From: Gerris lacustris | Taxonomy: Eukaryota; Arthropoda; Insecta; Hemiptera; Gerridae | Length of the DNA stretch: 64,000 nt | NCBI GenBank assembly: GCA_951217055.1 | Contig: OX578276.1 | Coordinates: 155,071,482 to 155,135,481, forward strand | Reading direction: 5' to 3' | In this document: in pieces, positions 23,860 to 35,600 of the stretch | How the letters are laid out: the number at the start of each line of letters is the position of its first letter | How positions within the stretch are numbered: the stretch's first letter is position 1 | Position numbers and translations under genes: made by a program | Notes under the pieces: generated by a model | The model's database searches: none | What the model was told of the DNA's origin: nothing | What the model saw: only the letters and a program-made list of their open reading frames with translations

Positions 23860-24785
23860 ATATAACAGCTCAGTGCCAAGCCAATGGAGTATAAGAGCTA
23901 ATGAAATATAAGAACTCATGGTCAAGTTAATGGAATATAAGAACAGTTGGTCAAGTTAGTGAAGTATAAGAACTAATGGAATATAAAAGCAAATGGTCAA
24001 GCCAATTGAGTATAAGAGCTAATGGAATATAAGAACTCATGGTCAAGCTAATGGAATATAAGAACTCATGGCCAAGCTGATGGAATATAAGAACTTATGG
24101 TCAAGATAATGGAATATATATGTTTGTCTAACTAATGGAATATAAGAGCCAATGGTCAAGCCAATTGAGTATAAGAGCTAATGGAATATAAGAACTCATG
24201 GTCAAGCTAATGGAATATAAGAACTCATGGCCAAGCTGATGGAATATAAGAACTTATGGTCAAGATAATGGAATATATATGTTTGTCTAACTAATGGAAT
24301 ATAAGAGCCAATGGTCAAGCCAATTGAGTATAAGAGCTAATGGAATATAAGAGCAGTTGGTCAAGTAAGTAAAATATACGAACAGTTGGTCAAGTAAGTG
24401 AAATATAAGAACTAATGGATTATAAAAGCTAATGGTCAAGCCAATGGAGTATAAGAGCTAATGGAATATAAGAACTCAAGGTTAAGCTAATGGAATATAA
24501 GAACAGTTGGTCAAGTTAGTGAAATAATATAAGAACTAATGGAATATAATAAAACGCTATATGGAATATAAATAAACGCTAATGGTCAAGCCAATGGAGT
24601 ATAAGAGCTAATGGAATATAAGAACTCGTGCTCATGCTAATGGAATATAAGAACTGTTGGTCAAGTTAATGAAATAATATAAGAACTAATGGAATATAAA
24701 CGCTAATGGTCAAGCCAATAGAGTATAAGAGCTAATGGAATATAAGAACTCGTGCTCATGCTAATGGAACATAAAATCTAGTCAA
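23860..24785 (+). repeat. Satellite array, about 29-30 bp unit
   Basis: Roughly thirty variants of TAATGGAATATAAGAACTCA plus TGGTCAAGC. Higher-order blocks repeat nearly exactly: the stretch from CCAATTGAGTATAAGAGC at 24003 recurs at about 24163 with period near 160 bp. Confidence 0.9.
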
Positions 24786-24989
24786 CCCATATCAAGTTAC
24801 CTACTATCATAGTATGCTATGTTGGTGGTCAAGTAGATATTATGATTATGTGCTGTAGCAACAAATATATGTTAAACATATCATCAAGAAACAGAGTCAT
24901 AAGTTGCACCTCTTAAAATATCTATATTACTAAAAATAAAAATGTGAATTCCTTAGTAGAAAAATTAAAATTTCAAAAATGAAGTTATT

Positions 24990-25183
24990 ACAGTTATGTG
25001 TTATGTCAATGGTCTTATTTGCACTGGTGCAGTTACGTCTAAGGTCTTATTTGCACTAGTACATTTACATCTATCGTCGATTTTGCACTGGTAGAGTTAC
25101 ATCTATGGTCGCATTTGCACTGGTAGAGTTATATCTATGGTCGCATTTGCACTGGTAGAGTTACATCTATGGTGGCATTTGCA
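24990..25183 (+). repeat. 32-bp minisatellite, left part
   Basis: Units of TTACATCTATGGTCGCATTT GCACTGGTAGAG. The array resumes at 26171-26250 after the 983-bp transposon insertion, giving the empty-site sequence directly. Confidence 0.9.
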
Positions 25184-25187
25184 CTAG

Positions 25188-26170
25188 AGGTCGACCAAGA
25201 AGTCATGGAAATGAGAGGAGTGAACTAGTTCGTCATGTATAGTCTGTTTTTAATAAAATAGACCATTGTCAAAAAACACAGTGTTGTTCTTTTGTTATTA
25301 ATAATTTTATTTTTGATAACTTTTATATTTTTTGCAACAGGCAAGACTGTACCTGATAAGAAATCACTAATAATATACGATAATATCTTTATATTATTAT
25401 TTATTGATTATTCATAATAATATTCTTTAAATCTAAATCGATTTTCTTCTTTCTTAATCAATTTTTTTCTTCCTCTTTATTTCTGAGTTTGATTTGTTAC
25501 TTTTTTATTCCTGGATTTGAGTTGTTACTTTTTTGTGAATTATTTTTTTACTATTACCTCTCTCGGCTTGTTTTTGGCAATTTTCTCTTTAGTAAATTAA
25601 ATTTCCTGGTATTAATAAAAACATGGATAATAACACGAATTCAAAATTAGGAAGAAAGACTCCGTACAGTCAAGGACGTGAGTATAGTTTACAATGTGTA
25701 TTTGTATTTTAAACACAACAACATTGGCGGGAGTGGCAGTTCAACAACAGAAGTACCTATCCATACAAATATTAATTGACATGGAGAGCAATCATTTCTA
25801 TAATAACAAATACATAAAATAAGTTAATATAACTGTTACATATTATAATAAGTGTGTTCCAACCCAGTTATTTGTAGCGTCCCTTGCATTTGCATCATCC
25901 CGTAGATTTGTGGATCGTACACAAATCGTTTAGGATAGTTGTGACTATAATTCGTACTGTATAAAAACTAATAAAACAGGAAACCTAACAGATTGGAAAC
26001 CTCCCTATTGTTATTCATGAGATTTGACATAACTGCGCATGTCATACAAACTAGAAATGGGTATTGTCTTAGCACCCGACTGTACTGACTTCGGCACTAC
26101 TCGGAAGTTCCGATTTTAAACAAAGTTAAGCTTTCCGTTTCTCCCGTGTTCATGACTTCTTGGTCGACCT
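25188..26170 (-). mobile_element. CTAG-duplication transposon, longer copy (983 bp)
   Basis: Same 20-bp TIR as 4559-5088 (AGGTCGACCAAGAAGTCATG). CTAG occurs at 25184-25187 and 26171-26174. It interrupts a minisatellite whose other units read GCACT(G/A)GTAGAG, so the empty site is GCACTAGTAGAG and only a 4-bp CTAG duplication explains both junctions. Relative to the short copy it keeps about 450 bp more interior, including a possible first coding exon (25623-25677). It also holds a block shared with the MITE at 16128-16562. Confidence 0.85.
25623..25677 (+). CDS. Possible first exon of the CTAG element's transposase (partial)
   Basis: ATG at 25623 opens a short frame reading MDNNTNSKLGRKTPYSQG, then a good splice donor (GGAC|GTGAGTAT, GT at 25678-25679). 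Without splicing the frame stops at 25712. Short N-termini with an early intron are common in eukaryotic transposases. No catalytic domain remains here, so the superfamily cannot be named. The coding direction is plus, opposite to the orientation I assigned by alignment to the short copy. Confidence 0.4.
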
Positions 26171-26250
26171 CTAGTAGAGTTATATCTAAGGTCGCATTTG
26201 CACTGGTAGAGTTAAATCTATGGTCGCATTTGCACTGGTATAGTTAAGCA
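26171..26250 (+). repeat. 32-bp minisatellite, right part
   Basis: Continuation of the array at 24990-25183 (TATATCTAAGGTCGCATTTG CACTGGTAGAG). Confidence 0.85.
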
Positions 26251-26447
26251 TTGCATTGGCTCTGGTCAATTGAATTGTTGATTTGACACACCAAACTGAC
26301 TATGTATAAATACGATATAAAACTGAAATTTAAATATTGAAGACACCGAACTAACCGTGAGCCCGAGCTCGGGGGTTTAACTTCAGATTTTTGTAGTAGT
26401 TTGTTCTTCACTCCAAACTTTCTGCGCAGTTATTGAAGACGTTAGAT

Positions 26448-26882
26448 TCGTTAATTCATAAAAATAACTTCGCCTCGGCGAGGAATCGAACCCAGCCTCT
26501 CTCCATCCGCGTTTAAAGCTATTTTCTCAGGTACTAGACTTTTCCTGGGAAAAGGGCTTATATAGTTAGATTCGTAGTTAAAAGGACTACATTTTGGAAT
26601 TTTTAAATGAAAATTGTCACAACAGTTTTCGAAAAATAATTGTTTCATTATTTTTCAGAGTTTTTGGGGGGTAGCGTCATCAAATTTAGGAGCTAAAATT
26701 AATTTCTCGATTTCGTCTCGGGGTATGATTTTTCAGAACATGTAACCCAAATTTTATCAAAATCAACTACTGTGGTCGTCAAGAGCCACTTTTTTGGACT
26801 CAAGGGACCACAAATCGTGTAAATCCATCAAAATCTAAAAATTGAATTTTCGCGCCATCATAATACTTTCTCTTTATATGAG
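26448..26882 (-). repeat. Family A copy 4, inverted, partial
   Basis: Reverse-orientation family A: GAGGAATCGAACCCAGCC at about 26480, GTAGTCCTTTTAA-side block, GGGTATGATTTTTC, and the AGAAAGTATTATGATGGCGC-type head at about 26855-26875. Confidence 0.7.
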
Positions 26883-27168
26883 GAAGTAAAAACGACAAAC
26901 TGCCAGAATATAGCAAAGATTCTCTCCCTTGGACGCAAAGTAGAAAATGGAAAAAAACCAGTTATCATAGTGGTTAAAAATATTTAATGAAAAAATAATA
27001 TTTAATAATATACAATGTATTTTATTATTTACAATGTACAAGAATGATTTATTAAAAGAATGGTTTTTAAATGAAAAGGAAAAAAAAAAAAAAAAAAAAA
27101 TAGAAGAGAACTTGAAGTTGAAGGTTTCAAACAGGTTTTTAAGCGGCTCCACAAATGTTTTGGAACCA

Positions 27169-27190
27169 CCTTTAGCGGATCCGCTAAAGG
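27169..27190. repeat. 22-bp perfect palindrome
   Basis: CCTTTAGCGGA and its exact reverse complement are directly joined at the centre GGATCC. The flanks (CCGAGCGGAGGTCCACTAGC) are unusually GC-rich for the region. No element assigned. Confidence 0.7.
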
Positions 27191-27716
27191 AAGGCTATAG
27201 ATTAATCTGTCCGAGCGGAGGTCCACTAGCTGTGAACCCATCTTTGTGTCATTCCACACTACCGCGGTCTGTTCGTAGAACAGTACTAAGCATGCGTATT
27301 ACTTTAAAGGTCGTAACATATCCTTCACTAACATGTAAACAATAACTTTACAGTACGTAGTAGTTGTAAAAGCAGATAGGGAAGGACTAACCATTTGCTG
27401 GAACTTATAAATTAGGCTAACTATTTGGATCCTGTTAACTAACACCATGTGTAGTTCAGCTGCTTCAATCACTTCTGTGCCGCTGGGCCGAAGCGAATAC
27501 GGTGCTTTTTGCACTTTTCAAGCTACTCAGTAGGGGAAGAATGTTTACAATGCTTAGCAACCGTGGATAATAGGCATTAATGATTGATTCAGATGGTTTT
27601 ACAAATGATAAAAAGAATTAATCCAGCCTCATTAATCATTTTAAACGGGCCTTTTCAGTACCACACCTTGTTCTTTAAAAAAGTAATGATACTTTCGGTT
27701 GTATTAATCGACAGCG

Positions 27717-27722
27717 TTTATT
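27717..27722 (-). promoter_or_regulatory. Polyadenylation signal AATAAA
   Basis: TTTATT on the plus strand, 18 bp downstream of the stop of the exon at 27740-28015. Confidence 0.55.
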
Positions 27723-27739
27723 GTCGTATCTCTTGTTCA

Positions 27740-28015
27740 CTATAGAGTGTCAAGGGTTATAGCTCTCAGCATCATTTCCACGTCTGCCAGATCGGACGTC
27801 ATGGATGACGATGATCCGCCGGGGAGGAAACCCATCATATAGCTGAATGCTGAACCGAGGGCGCCGAACATAGAAGCCACGGTGTCCGGCACGTTTATCT
27901 CGATCGGCAAGAAGGGGACAGACTCGATAATGTCACCTGCGAATCCCCAAAATATCCTGGGATGTCTTCGGCTTGGAGCTCCCATCACTTGACCAATCAC
28001 CAGCCACCAGAACAC
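27740..28015 (-). CDS. Terminal coding exon of an unidentified, probable host gene
   Basis: A frame of 91 codons, GC-richer than its surroundings, opens directly after a splice acceptor (GTTGTTAG, AG at 28017-28016) and ends with a stop at 27740. AATAAA follows on the minus strand at 27722-27717, 18 bp past the stop. These three signals together argue for a real last exon. The first residues (VFWWLVIGQVMGAPS) are hydrophobic and look like the end of a signal peptide whose start would lie in an upstream exon. The rest is rich in Gly, Ser and Pro (FLPGGSSSSM) with no motif I recognise. Phase 0 is assumed at the acceptor. No upstream exon was found, so the product is unnamed. It is the only candidate host coding sequence in the window and does not match the repeats around it. 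Confidence 0.6.
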   Translation of the reverse strand: MFWWLVIGQVMGAPSRRHPRIFWGFAGDIIESVPFLPIEINVPDTVASMFGALGSAFSYMMGFLPGGSSSSMTSDLADVEMMLRAITLDTL

Positions 28016-28489
28016 CTAACAACACAAAATTCCAAAAACTGTTTGAGACGCAATATCATGCAAATATTTTAAATGTACTATACTAGGCATCACGTGGCTC
28101 TATCATTGAAGCGAGCGTATTGCAATAAAATACTGAATATTGAAATTTTTTAATCATGATGAATGTCATAGTTGAAGATAAGTGGAAGAGGACAGTGTGG
28201 GGTAGAGTGGGGGTACTCGGAACAAAGCTTTACTTCCTAAACAAACCTATACACTACACCACTATAAGAAGCTTAACCACGCGCAGTAGATTTTAAACAA
28301 TTATTATAAATGTATCACTTCATTACTCAAATACTACTGTTTGTATCAAGTTGAAATTTTACATACTTGTTTCAATTGTACTTTTGACAATGTATATGAA
28401 GTTTTATTAAAATCGTTACGTTAGAACTTAAGATATCAGTAAAAAGGTTGTTTTTTCTATTTTAAACGTTTAGGTCCGTTATAATAGTT

Positions 28490-28850
28490 TTAGCGATCTT
28501 TATTAATTCATAGCGGTGTCGCTGTTGGTTTTACTAAAAAATGTTATTTGAAAAAATGTTCGTCTCATCGAATAGGTGACGATAGAATTTTTCCCCGTCC
28601 TGAAATTCCAATTTTAAATTTGAAGCTCACGTTTACGTGAGCATTACGCGCGAACTCTTGGACGGATCACGCTGTCCAACGAACTTAGCCTGAGTTTTAG
28701 TAAAAGGAAAACGTATACCAAATTTCAACGAAATCGGTCAACTTTTACAAAAGTTATCGTCTGACACGTAAACGTTACACACATACAGACAGACAGACAG
28801 ACAAGATGCCTATTTCGTTGAATGTAAGAAGCTCGCTTCAATTAATAACT
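28490..28850 (-). repeat. Family C copy, with GACA microsatellite
   Basis: Contains TAAAAAATGTTATTTGAAAA, GCTCACGTTTACGTGAGCAT, TCTTGGACGGATCACGCTGT and CAGACAGACAGACAGACAAG. Related to 11220-11500 and 61203-61500. Confidence 0.65.
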
Positions 28851-28879
28851 AAGCAACTCCATCTTATAATTTTAACTTA

Positions 28880-29090
28880 TTGCTTCCGAGCTTACTGAAG
28901 GTAACAGAAGGTGTAATAGTTAGTTCTGAAAAACCGAGTTTTGTTGTCTGTTAAAAAAAAATCCAATGCAGAAATCCGTTTCTGACATCTGTCTTGGTTT
29001 GTGAGTATCGGTCTATCGATTAATTTTTTGGGAACCAAACTATCATAAAAACTACTCTTTCGATTTGTGATTGATCCTATAGGTCAATAA
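28880..29090 (-). repeat. Family B copy, degenerate
   Basis: TTGCTTCCGAGCTTACTGAA, GAAATCCGTTTCTGACATC and GTCTATCGATTAATTTTTTG are diverged family B words. Remnants continue to about 29410. The rest of 29090-29528 is AT-rich with no gene seen. Confidence 0.55.
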
Positions 29091-29528
29091 TCACTTGTTG
29101 AAAGAAATAAGACACTGTAATTATAAAATATAAGTTTATTGGTCTATACCACAATTATTAATTAATTATAAATCAGACCGGTTTCAACCTCTAAAATACT
29201 AAAATTTAACATTTGTTTTATTTCTTTCAACAAGTGGTAGTGGTATAAACGAAATAATGTTTGATTGCCACAAAATCTCAGTTAATACTTTGAACATCTG
29301 CGCTCATTAAATTTCGCTAAATTGATACTTTTAGACACGAAAAAGTTATAACAATTTTAATAAAACGTTTTTTAAAAAAGTTCACATAGCTTCCATTGCC
29401 TACAATAAACTCGGAAATAGAAGGGGAAATTAAATAAATTTGACAATAATGGGTTGTAATAGTTATTTACCCATTAACAGAGTAAAGTAAGTGATTGCTT
29501 CCTCAGGCGAAGCTGAGGCAACCAAAAC

Positions 29529-30106
29529 TGTTGGATTTTTATTTATTATTCTATTTAAAATATATCTATTTTTATATATTATTTATCTTACTTATAACCA
29601 CAATGAAATTGCGTAGATGTTAAAACTGTGTATTAGCTTTTTCCAGCCTGGTTACAACGTAGTTTAAGAATTCGCCCACTCGTAGCGCTAGGTGCGATCA
29701 TCTTAAGCCTCGCCACACCGCCACATCTCGCCAGTCGTGTCTTGTCTAGTCCCGATTCAAACCCGCTTTTATAACAGCCATAAACTCATGTTTTTTTATT
29801 GCCGCCGCTACTTCCTCCGCATACTTTTTTATTTAATACTTTATAGCAGTGATTTTATCATTTAACTCTACCTTTTATTACTATTAACCCGGATGTCCGG
29901 AAAAGTTTCCCGACTCAACAACCCCAGGTAAGCGGAAATATCCTTTTTAATTATCTCCGTGATTTCATTATTTTATATTGTGTCTATCTATACTTATATG
30001 TATATATTAAAACCTAACTACAGTCCAACTATTCCAAAGCCCAGCACCTACGCGGTTGGATTATTTAGGGCCAACTTATACCGGCGGCCTAAAATCCACC
30101 TCACCA
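29529..30106 (+). repeat. BEL/Pao 5' LTR
   Basis: 578 bp, TG...CA ends. Contains TTTTATAACAGCC (possible TATA) and GAAAAGTTTCCCGACTCAAC. Differs from the 3' LTR at CCACAATG/CCATAATG, GATGTTAA/GATGGTAA and a 6-bp repeat-length change. The frame 29959-30213 crosses its end and is not a gene. Confidence 0.93.
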
Positions 30107-30732
30107 TAATTTGGTCGCTTTTGTGCCGGATCTCTTTTTTTCTCCGCTATAGTTTTTATAAATATTTCTGTATTTTTTTGCCTTTCTTTATTTTATATGT
30201 GAATTTCCGCTAAATCCGCAAAATTTGTTTGGTTTTTTACTCTTTTTTCCGCTGTTAATTAAAAAGGTTTCATCCTCTGGGTTAAAGTTAATTAAATCGA
30301 TTTTATTTGGCCATTTTGGTTTTACGATATTGTCGTCGTTTTAGGCAAGCGCCGTGTCAAGGTCAAATCTTTCACTTGGTCAAATCGTTCACTCGTATGA
30401 GTCATTCCCGCAGGTCTGTTTACATTTCTAATCTAATCTCTACTTTTGTTCACTTTTGTTTTTCAGTATAATATTTTTTTTTTTTAAACATATATTATTG
30501 CCTAAACTGTTTGTTTTGATTAACTTGTCAGTGTCACTTGGTTTATTTATCAAAATCAAAACAATAACAATCTTAATTCATCTTTGATAGCTTTCTGTTT
30601 AAAAACCCCTTAATTAATTTTTATTATTATTTTCGGAATAATTAACTTTAAATATTTTTATTTTCCCGGCTCGTACATTATATTAAATATTTTTCTTTTT
30701 ATTATTATAATTATTAAATTAGTTTTCTCATC
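30107..30732 (+). other. BEL/Pao leader, primer-binding region
   Basis: Non-coding stretch between the 5' LTR and the gag start. The sequence just after the LTR (TAATTTGGTCGCTTTTGTGC) should include the tRNA primer site, but I cannot assign the tRNA with confidence. Confidence 0.6.
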
Positions 30733-31388
30733 ATGTCTGAGTCAGTTAAAACAAAACTTGAAGCAAAATTAAAGAAGCTTCATTCTAAAAAAGAATCTCT
30801 TTTCGCTCGCGCGCAAAACCTTCACCAGTTAATACGCAATCTCGACGATGAAAAAAGTAAACATATGTTTTTAATAGGTGTACGAGGACTCGAGAAAGAT
30901 AATTTTGAAAATATTATCGATGACATAACTGATGTGGAATTAGAGTTAAATCCAGATTATATCCCTAACTATGAACCTCTCAATGCATTTACTGAATTAG
31001 AATCAAGTATATCCCTTGCCATGGATAAAATTCGTCTTGAACAAGCCCCCTCTACTAGCCAGGATAAAAATGCATCTAATAATTCTTGCGAGAAGAATTT
31101 TAAATATTATAATCACCTTCCGCCTTTAACAATAAAACCTTATACTGGTATTGTGACAGAGTGGCCGCAGTATAGAGACCTCTTTTCAAGTATAGTAGCA
31201 AAAAATTCTCGCTTATCTGGAATAGAGAAATTACACTATCTTTTCACTACGCTATCTGACAAACCCGCTGAAATTATTAAAGACTTTTCTCTCTCTGACT
31301 CAAATTTCGAACCGGCATGGGCAGCGTTGAATGACCGGTACAATTCTGACAGGGTACTTTCCACCAATCTCTTTGAACAGTTAATTAA

Positions 31389-32050
31389 GTAGTAGTAGTA
31401 GTAAGGGGGCGGGGAGGCTAAGCCTGGCAACTAGACCGCACTCGGGTCCTTTTTGCCAACCCCTGGTTTTTCACGCCCATCGAACCACCTCAGTCTTACC
31501 CTCAAGTCTCCTAGTTTGGGTGATAAAGGAGAGGATATCCTGCCACTTAAGTGTGACAAGTTCCTCCTCTCTGATTATCCCTGATCCTAAGGTGTGAAAG
31601 CGTAGTCTCCCATGTCCTTCACAAGCTCCCACCAGGTGGTAGGCTGTTTCCTCTTCTTCGCCACACACTGGACATGTGGGATCCTCTTCAATCTTTAATA
31701 GTGCCAGATGTCTATTTAGTTGACAATGACCTGTTAAGACCCCCACCATTTTTCTTAGGTTGGGTCTACTCAGTCCCATGAGCCATCTGGTTTTCCCTTT
31801 ATCTAGCTTAGGCAGCATCATCTTGGTCTGCCTGCATCCTTCAGTTCTTGTCCACGCCTTCCCTGCTTCCTCCCAGATCCACTTTTTGATGGCCGATTTA
31901 GTTTGCCCTCGGGACCAGTCAATAGCGGGCTCCGGTCCGCAGAATGGCATGGAGGCACCCCTTTTTGCTATTTTATCTGCTTTTTCATTTCCCGGAACCC
32001 CTGTGTGTCCAGGAACCCAAAGCAGAGTGACCTTCTTTAACTCTGCAAGC
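31389..32050 (-). mobile_element. 5'-truncated non-LTR retrotransposon (LINE), 662 bp, (TAC)n tail
   Basis: A perfect 14-bp direct repeat GAACAGTTAATTAA (31375-31388, 32051-32064) flanks the insert. On the minus strand it ends in about five TAC units instead of poly(A). It encodes only the last part of the LINE ORF2. The 5' truncation and long target duplication are standard for target-primed reverse transcription. The RNase H domain plus microsatellite tail point to an I/R1/Loa-like clade rather than RTE or L1 (inference). Confidence 0.9.
31471..32049 (-). pseudogene. LINE ORF2 C-terminus: RNase H end and Cys-rich tail
   Basis: The open frame runs from the truncation point to a stop at 31471. 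It begins with the RNase H C-terminal signature (WVPGHTGVPGNEKADKIAK) and continues to the typical ORF2 tail: GHCQLNRHLALL, then CPVCGEEEETAYHLVGAC, a CCHC-like Cys/His cluster. There is no start codon belonging to the domain; it is a fragment of about 193 codons whose reverse transcriptase and endonuclease are missing. No frameshift is seen within it, so the insertion is fairly recent. Confidence 0.88.
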
Positions 32051-32641
32051 GAACAGTTAATTAAAGTAGAGCCTATTCCTAATAAACCCTCTCTCGATTC
32101 GCTTCAAAATTTTATTACCAAAATTAACAGTAATGTAAGTGGTCTTAAAAAAATGAATCTTCCAGATCTGTCAGACTTTTTATTATTCAGCATTGCAATT
32201 AGGCAACTCGACCCTCATACTCGAAAAGAATTCGAATCTAAATATAGTAGTCATGCTATACCTACTTACGATAATCTTTTATCTTTTGTTAAATCAGAGT
32301 GTCGGTTATTTGAAATAACTTCAAGTATCGGTCAACCCGCCTCTAATTCTGTCAAACCTGATTCCCGAAAAAATAATGTAAACCGAACTTCATACAAGCC
32401 CAATTTTAAAATTAAACCTGATGTTTTGACCACTCAACAACCAACTGCCGTTAACCCCGCCAGAAATGAAAACTCCGCAAAACCGCCATCACCAACCGCT
32501 AATCCTTTGTTTCCACATGTCTAAAATGCAATGAGCCCCATCAGCTGTATCATTGCTCTAAGTATTTAGATCTCAGTGTACCCGAACGCCGTGAGTTTGT
32601 GAAGAAACACTCAAGATGTTTTAATTGCTTAGGATCTCACT

Positions 32642-35600
32642 TTGTGTCTAACTGTATCAGGATCAGTTCGTAACTGTCCTGAGTGCCGCCATCGTCATCA
32701 TAAATCTCTTCATTTATCTATACCTCGTAATTCAGAAAATTCAGCCCCCTCAGGTTCAACATCTGTTAATCTTACGCATAATTCTAATTTGCCCTCTGAA
32801 CCTTCTCTCGCTACATCTTTAATCCGTAATAAAAATAAATCTTCAGTTGTCCTTTTAGGTACCGCCTGTGCACTCATTAAAAATCAACAAGGTCGATTTA
32901 TAAAATGCAGACTCTTGGTTGATTGCGCCTCTACCGCTACATTTATCACTAAAAGTCTTGTAAACCAACTTGGTATTTTTATTAAACCATATAACCTGAA
33001 GTTATCGGGTCTCTCCAATTCACCAGTTGGCTCAAGTTCAGGTATTGTTAAAATGTGAAATTAAACCAGTTAATTGTTCATACCCTAAAGTATCAACTAA
33101 AGCCCTGGTAGTAGATAATATTCTACATAACCTGCCTCATACTGATTTACCTGCTAGTGTTACCCGCTATATGAAAGGTCTGAACTTAGCTGACCCTAAC
33201 TTTTTTATTTCTCGCCCTGTAGATATTTTACTAGGCTGTGACGTCATTCCTAAGATACTTACCGCTGACTCAGTCACCTCCTCTAACCCTGAAATTGGTA
33301 CTATAATATCTACTGTTTTCGGCCATATTATTATTGGTACGCTCAAGTTTGATTTAAACCCGCCACCGCCTAGTCAAGTTTCTTCGTTGCTTACTCACTC
33401 CGTTGCTTCCACTGAAGCTAATGATAATGCCTTGCATAAGTCTGTCGCTCGTTTTTGGGAACTAGAAAATATTTCTGGTCCACCCGCTGTAGATCCCAAT
33501 GACGATTATTGTGAAACACATTTTTTAGATACTCATCGCCGAACTCCAGAAGGCCGCTACATTGTTAAAATGCCGTTTATTTGCGATCCAGATACGCTAG
33601 AGTTTCCGCAGTCAAAAGACATCGCAACATAACGTTTTTATTCCCTTGAAAACAAATTCCGCAGAGTTCCGCCTTCGAAAACAGAATGTGTCAATTTTTT
33701 ACAAGAGTACGAACGCTTAGGTCATTTAAATAAAGCTACCTGTCCAGGTAAATATTTTATACCCTACTTTTGCGTGCATAATAGCAACTCACCTACCACG
33801 CCTACACGAGTCGTTTTTGACGGTTCTGCCAAACGATCTCATATGTCATTAAATCAAGTTTTACTTCCAGGTCCTAAGTTGCAGAACGATGTTCCTGACG
33901 TCATTTTAAATTTTAGAATCAAGCCTTTTGTATTTTGTTGCGATATATCAAAAATGTATCGTCAGATTCTCATAGATAAGGAACAACGTCCCTTCCTACA
34001 TATTCTTTTCCGTGAAGACCCTAGTCAACCTTTGCAAGAATATGAACTGCGTACTGTCACTTATGGTTTAGCCCCATCGTCATTTCTATCTCATCGTGTC
34101 CTTGTTCAGCTTACCCGCGACGAAGGTGAGAAATATCCGCTCGCTTGTCAAGTTATTTTACATGATTCTTGTGTTGACGATTTATTTGGTGGTGCAAACT
34201 CGCTTCCAGAACTGTTTGAACTTAGTAATATTTTATCCGCTGGAGGGTTCCCTTTAAATAAATGGTTAAGTAATTCGCCCGAATTCCTTAATGAATTAAA
34301 AAATTCGGACCCTTCTGGTTCTCTAGTTATAAGAGACTCTGAAGACGACTCCATTAAAGTATTAGGTATCGGATAAGACCCTAAGTCTGACGCTTTCTTT
34401 TTCTCTTTGGAACCCCCTCCTTTAAAGTCCTTTTATACGAAACGCAGCATTCTAAGTACAATAGCCCGAATATATGATCCGAGTGGTTACTGTGCACCTA
34501 TGATTTTTTTATTTAAGTGCATTCTCAAAGATATATGGATGACTGGAGTCGGATGGGACGACCATATCAATCCCGATACTACGGAGCGTTGGCACCAATG
34601 TCTTGCAGAATTGCCTATCCTATCTTCACTCAGAATTCCAAGGTGTATTTTTCCTCTCGTGTCACGTTCTTGGATTTTCAGATGCGTCGATGAAAGGAGC
34701 AGCCTGTGTTATTTATTTAAGGGTCCAGTTTGCTAAAAATAATGTAAAAATATTTCTTTTGAAGTCTAAAACCCGTGTTGCACCCACTAAAGTACAAACC
34801 ATCCCCCGCCTTGAACTTATAGGTGCAGTGTTACTTAGCAAATTATTAGTATCTGTTAAGCATTTTCTTGCTAGAATTCCTCTTCAAAATTACGCAATAA
34901 GTTTATTTACTGATTCCACTATAGTCCTTTCCTGGATTAGGAAACCGCCGCACCTTTTAAAGTTGTATGTGTGTAATAGAGTCACCGCTATATTGGAAAA
35001 TAGTGAAATATCAAATTGGTTTCATATACCAACCGAGCATAATATTTCTGACGCAGCTTCTAGAGGTCTTACTCCGCGAGCCCTGTTATCTCACACGCAA
35101 TGGTTCGAAGGTCCATCTTGGGCATATGACCCTCCTGATTTATGGCCCATATCTAAATCTGAGTTACCTATTGATGACCTTCCTGAAATTAAGTCTACAG
35201 TCTTATTGTCTGGATCCGCGAAAACTGAATTACAACCTCCAGATTGGTTATATAAATATTCTAGTTTTTCTAAACTACAAAGAGTAATTAGTTTTGCTCT
35301 TAGATTTATTCATAATTGCCGCTTTCCTAATAATCGCCGCAACGGAGTTCTATCTACTTGCGAATTAAAATCTGCAATTCAAACTTGTATCAAGCTCGAT
35401 CAAAGTTCATTTTTTCACCAAGACATTATCTCTCTCGCAGCTGATCGTGCTTGTTCTACTAAAATACAAAATCTTTCTCCTTTTCTCGATGATTTCAATT
35501 TAATAAGAGTTGGAGGCCGTTTAAAGCATAGTAAACTGTCCCACGAAAGGAAACACCCTATATTGATACACAACTCTAGTCCTCTTACTTATCTAATTGT

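Larger units (their letters stand above)
30733..32524 (+). pseudogene. gag: BEL/Pao gag, split by LINE insertion
   Basis: The frame opens with ATG at 30733 with a Lys/Glu-rich, probable coiled-coil N-terminus. It runs into a DUF1759-type capsid region (PYTGIVTEWPQYRDLF, LHYLFTTLSDKPAEIIKD) to 31374, where a 662-bp LINE interrupts it. It resumes after the second copy of the 14-bp duplication at 32051 in the frame expected once the insert is discounted, and continues to a stop at 32522-32524. The zinc-knuckle region follows at once in another frame (Cys-rich, 32518-32670), and the downstream frame then returns near 32655. So the LINE plus two small frame changes disable this gene. Confidence 0.88.

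Noticed and set aside
23860..24785. CRISPR-like repeat spacing
   Set aside because: Eukaryotic satellite with no conserved repeat/unique spacer pattern and no cas genes.
25182..26174. TA duplication (Tc1/mariner) for the CTAG element
   Set aside because: The left flank is CA rather than TA, and the minisatellite empty site requires CTAG.
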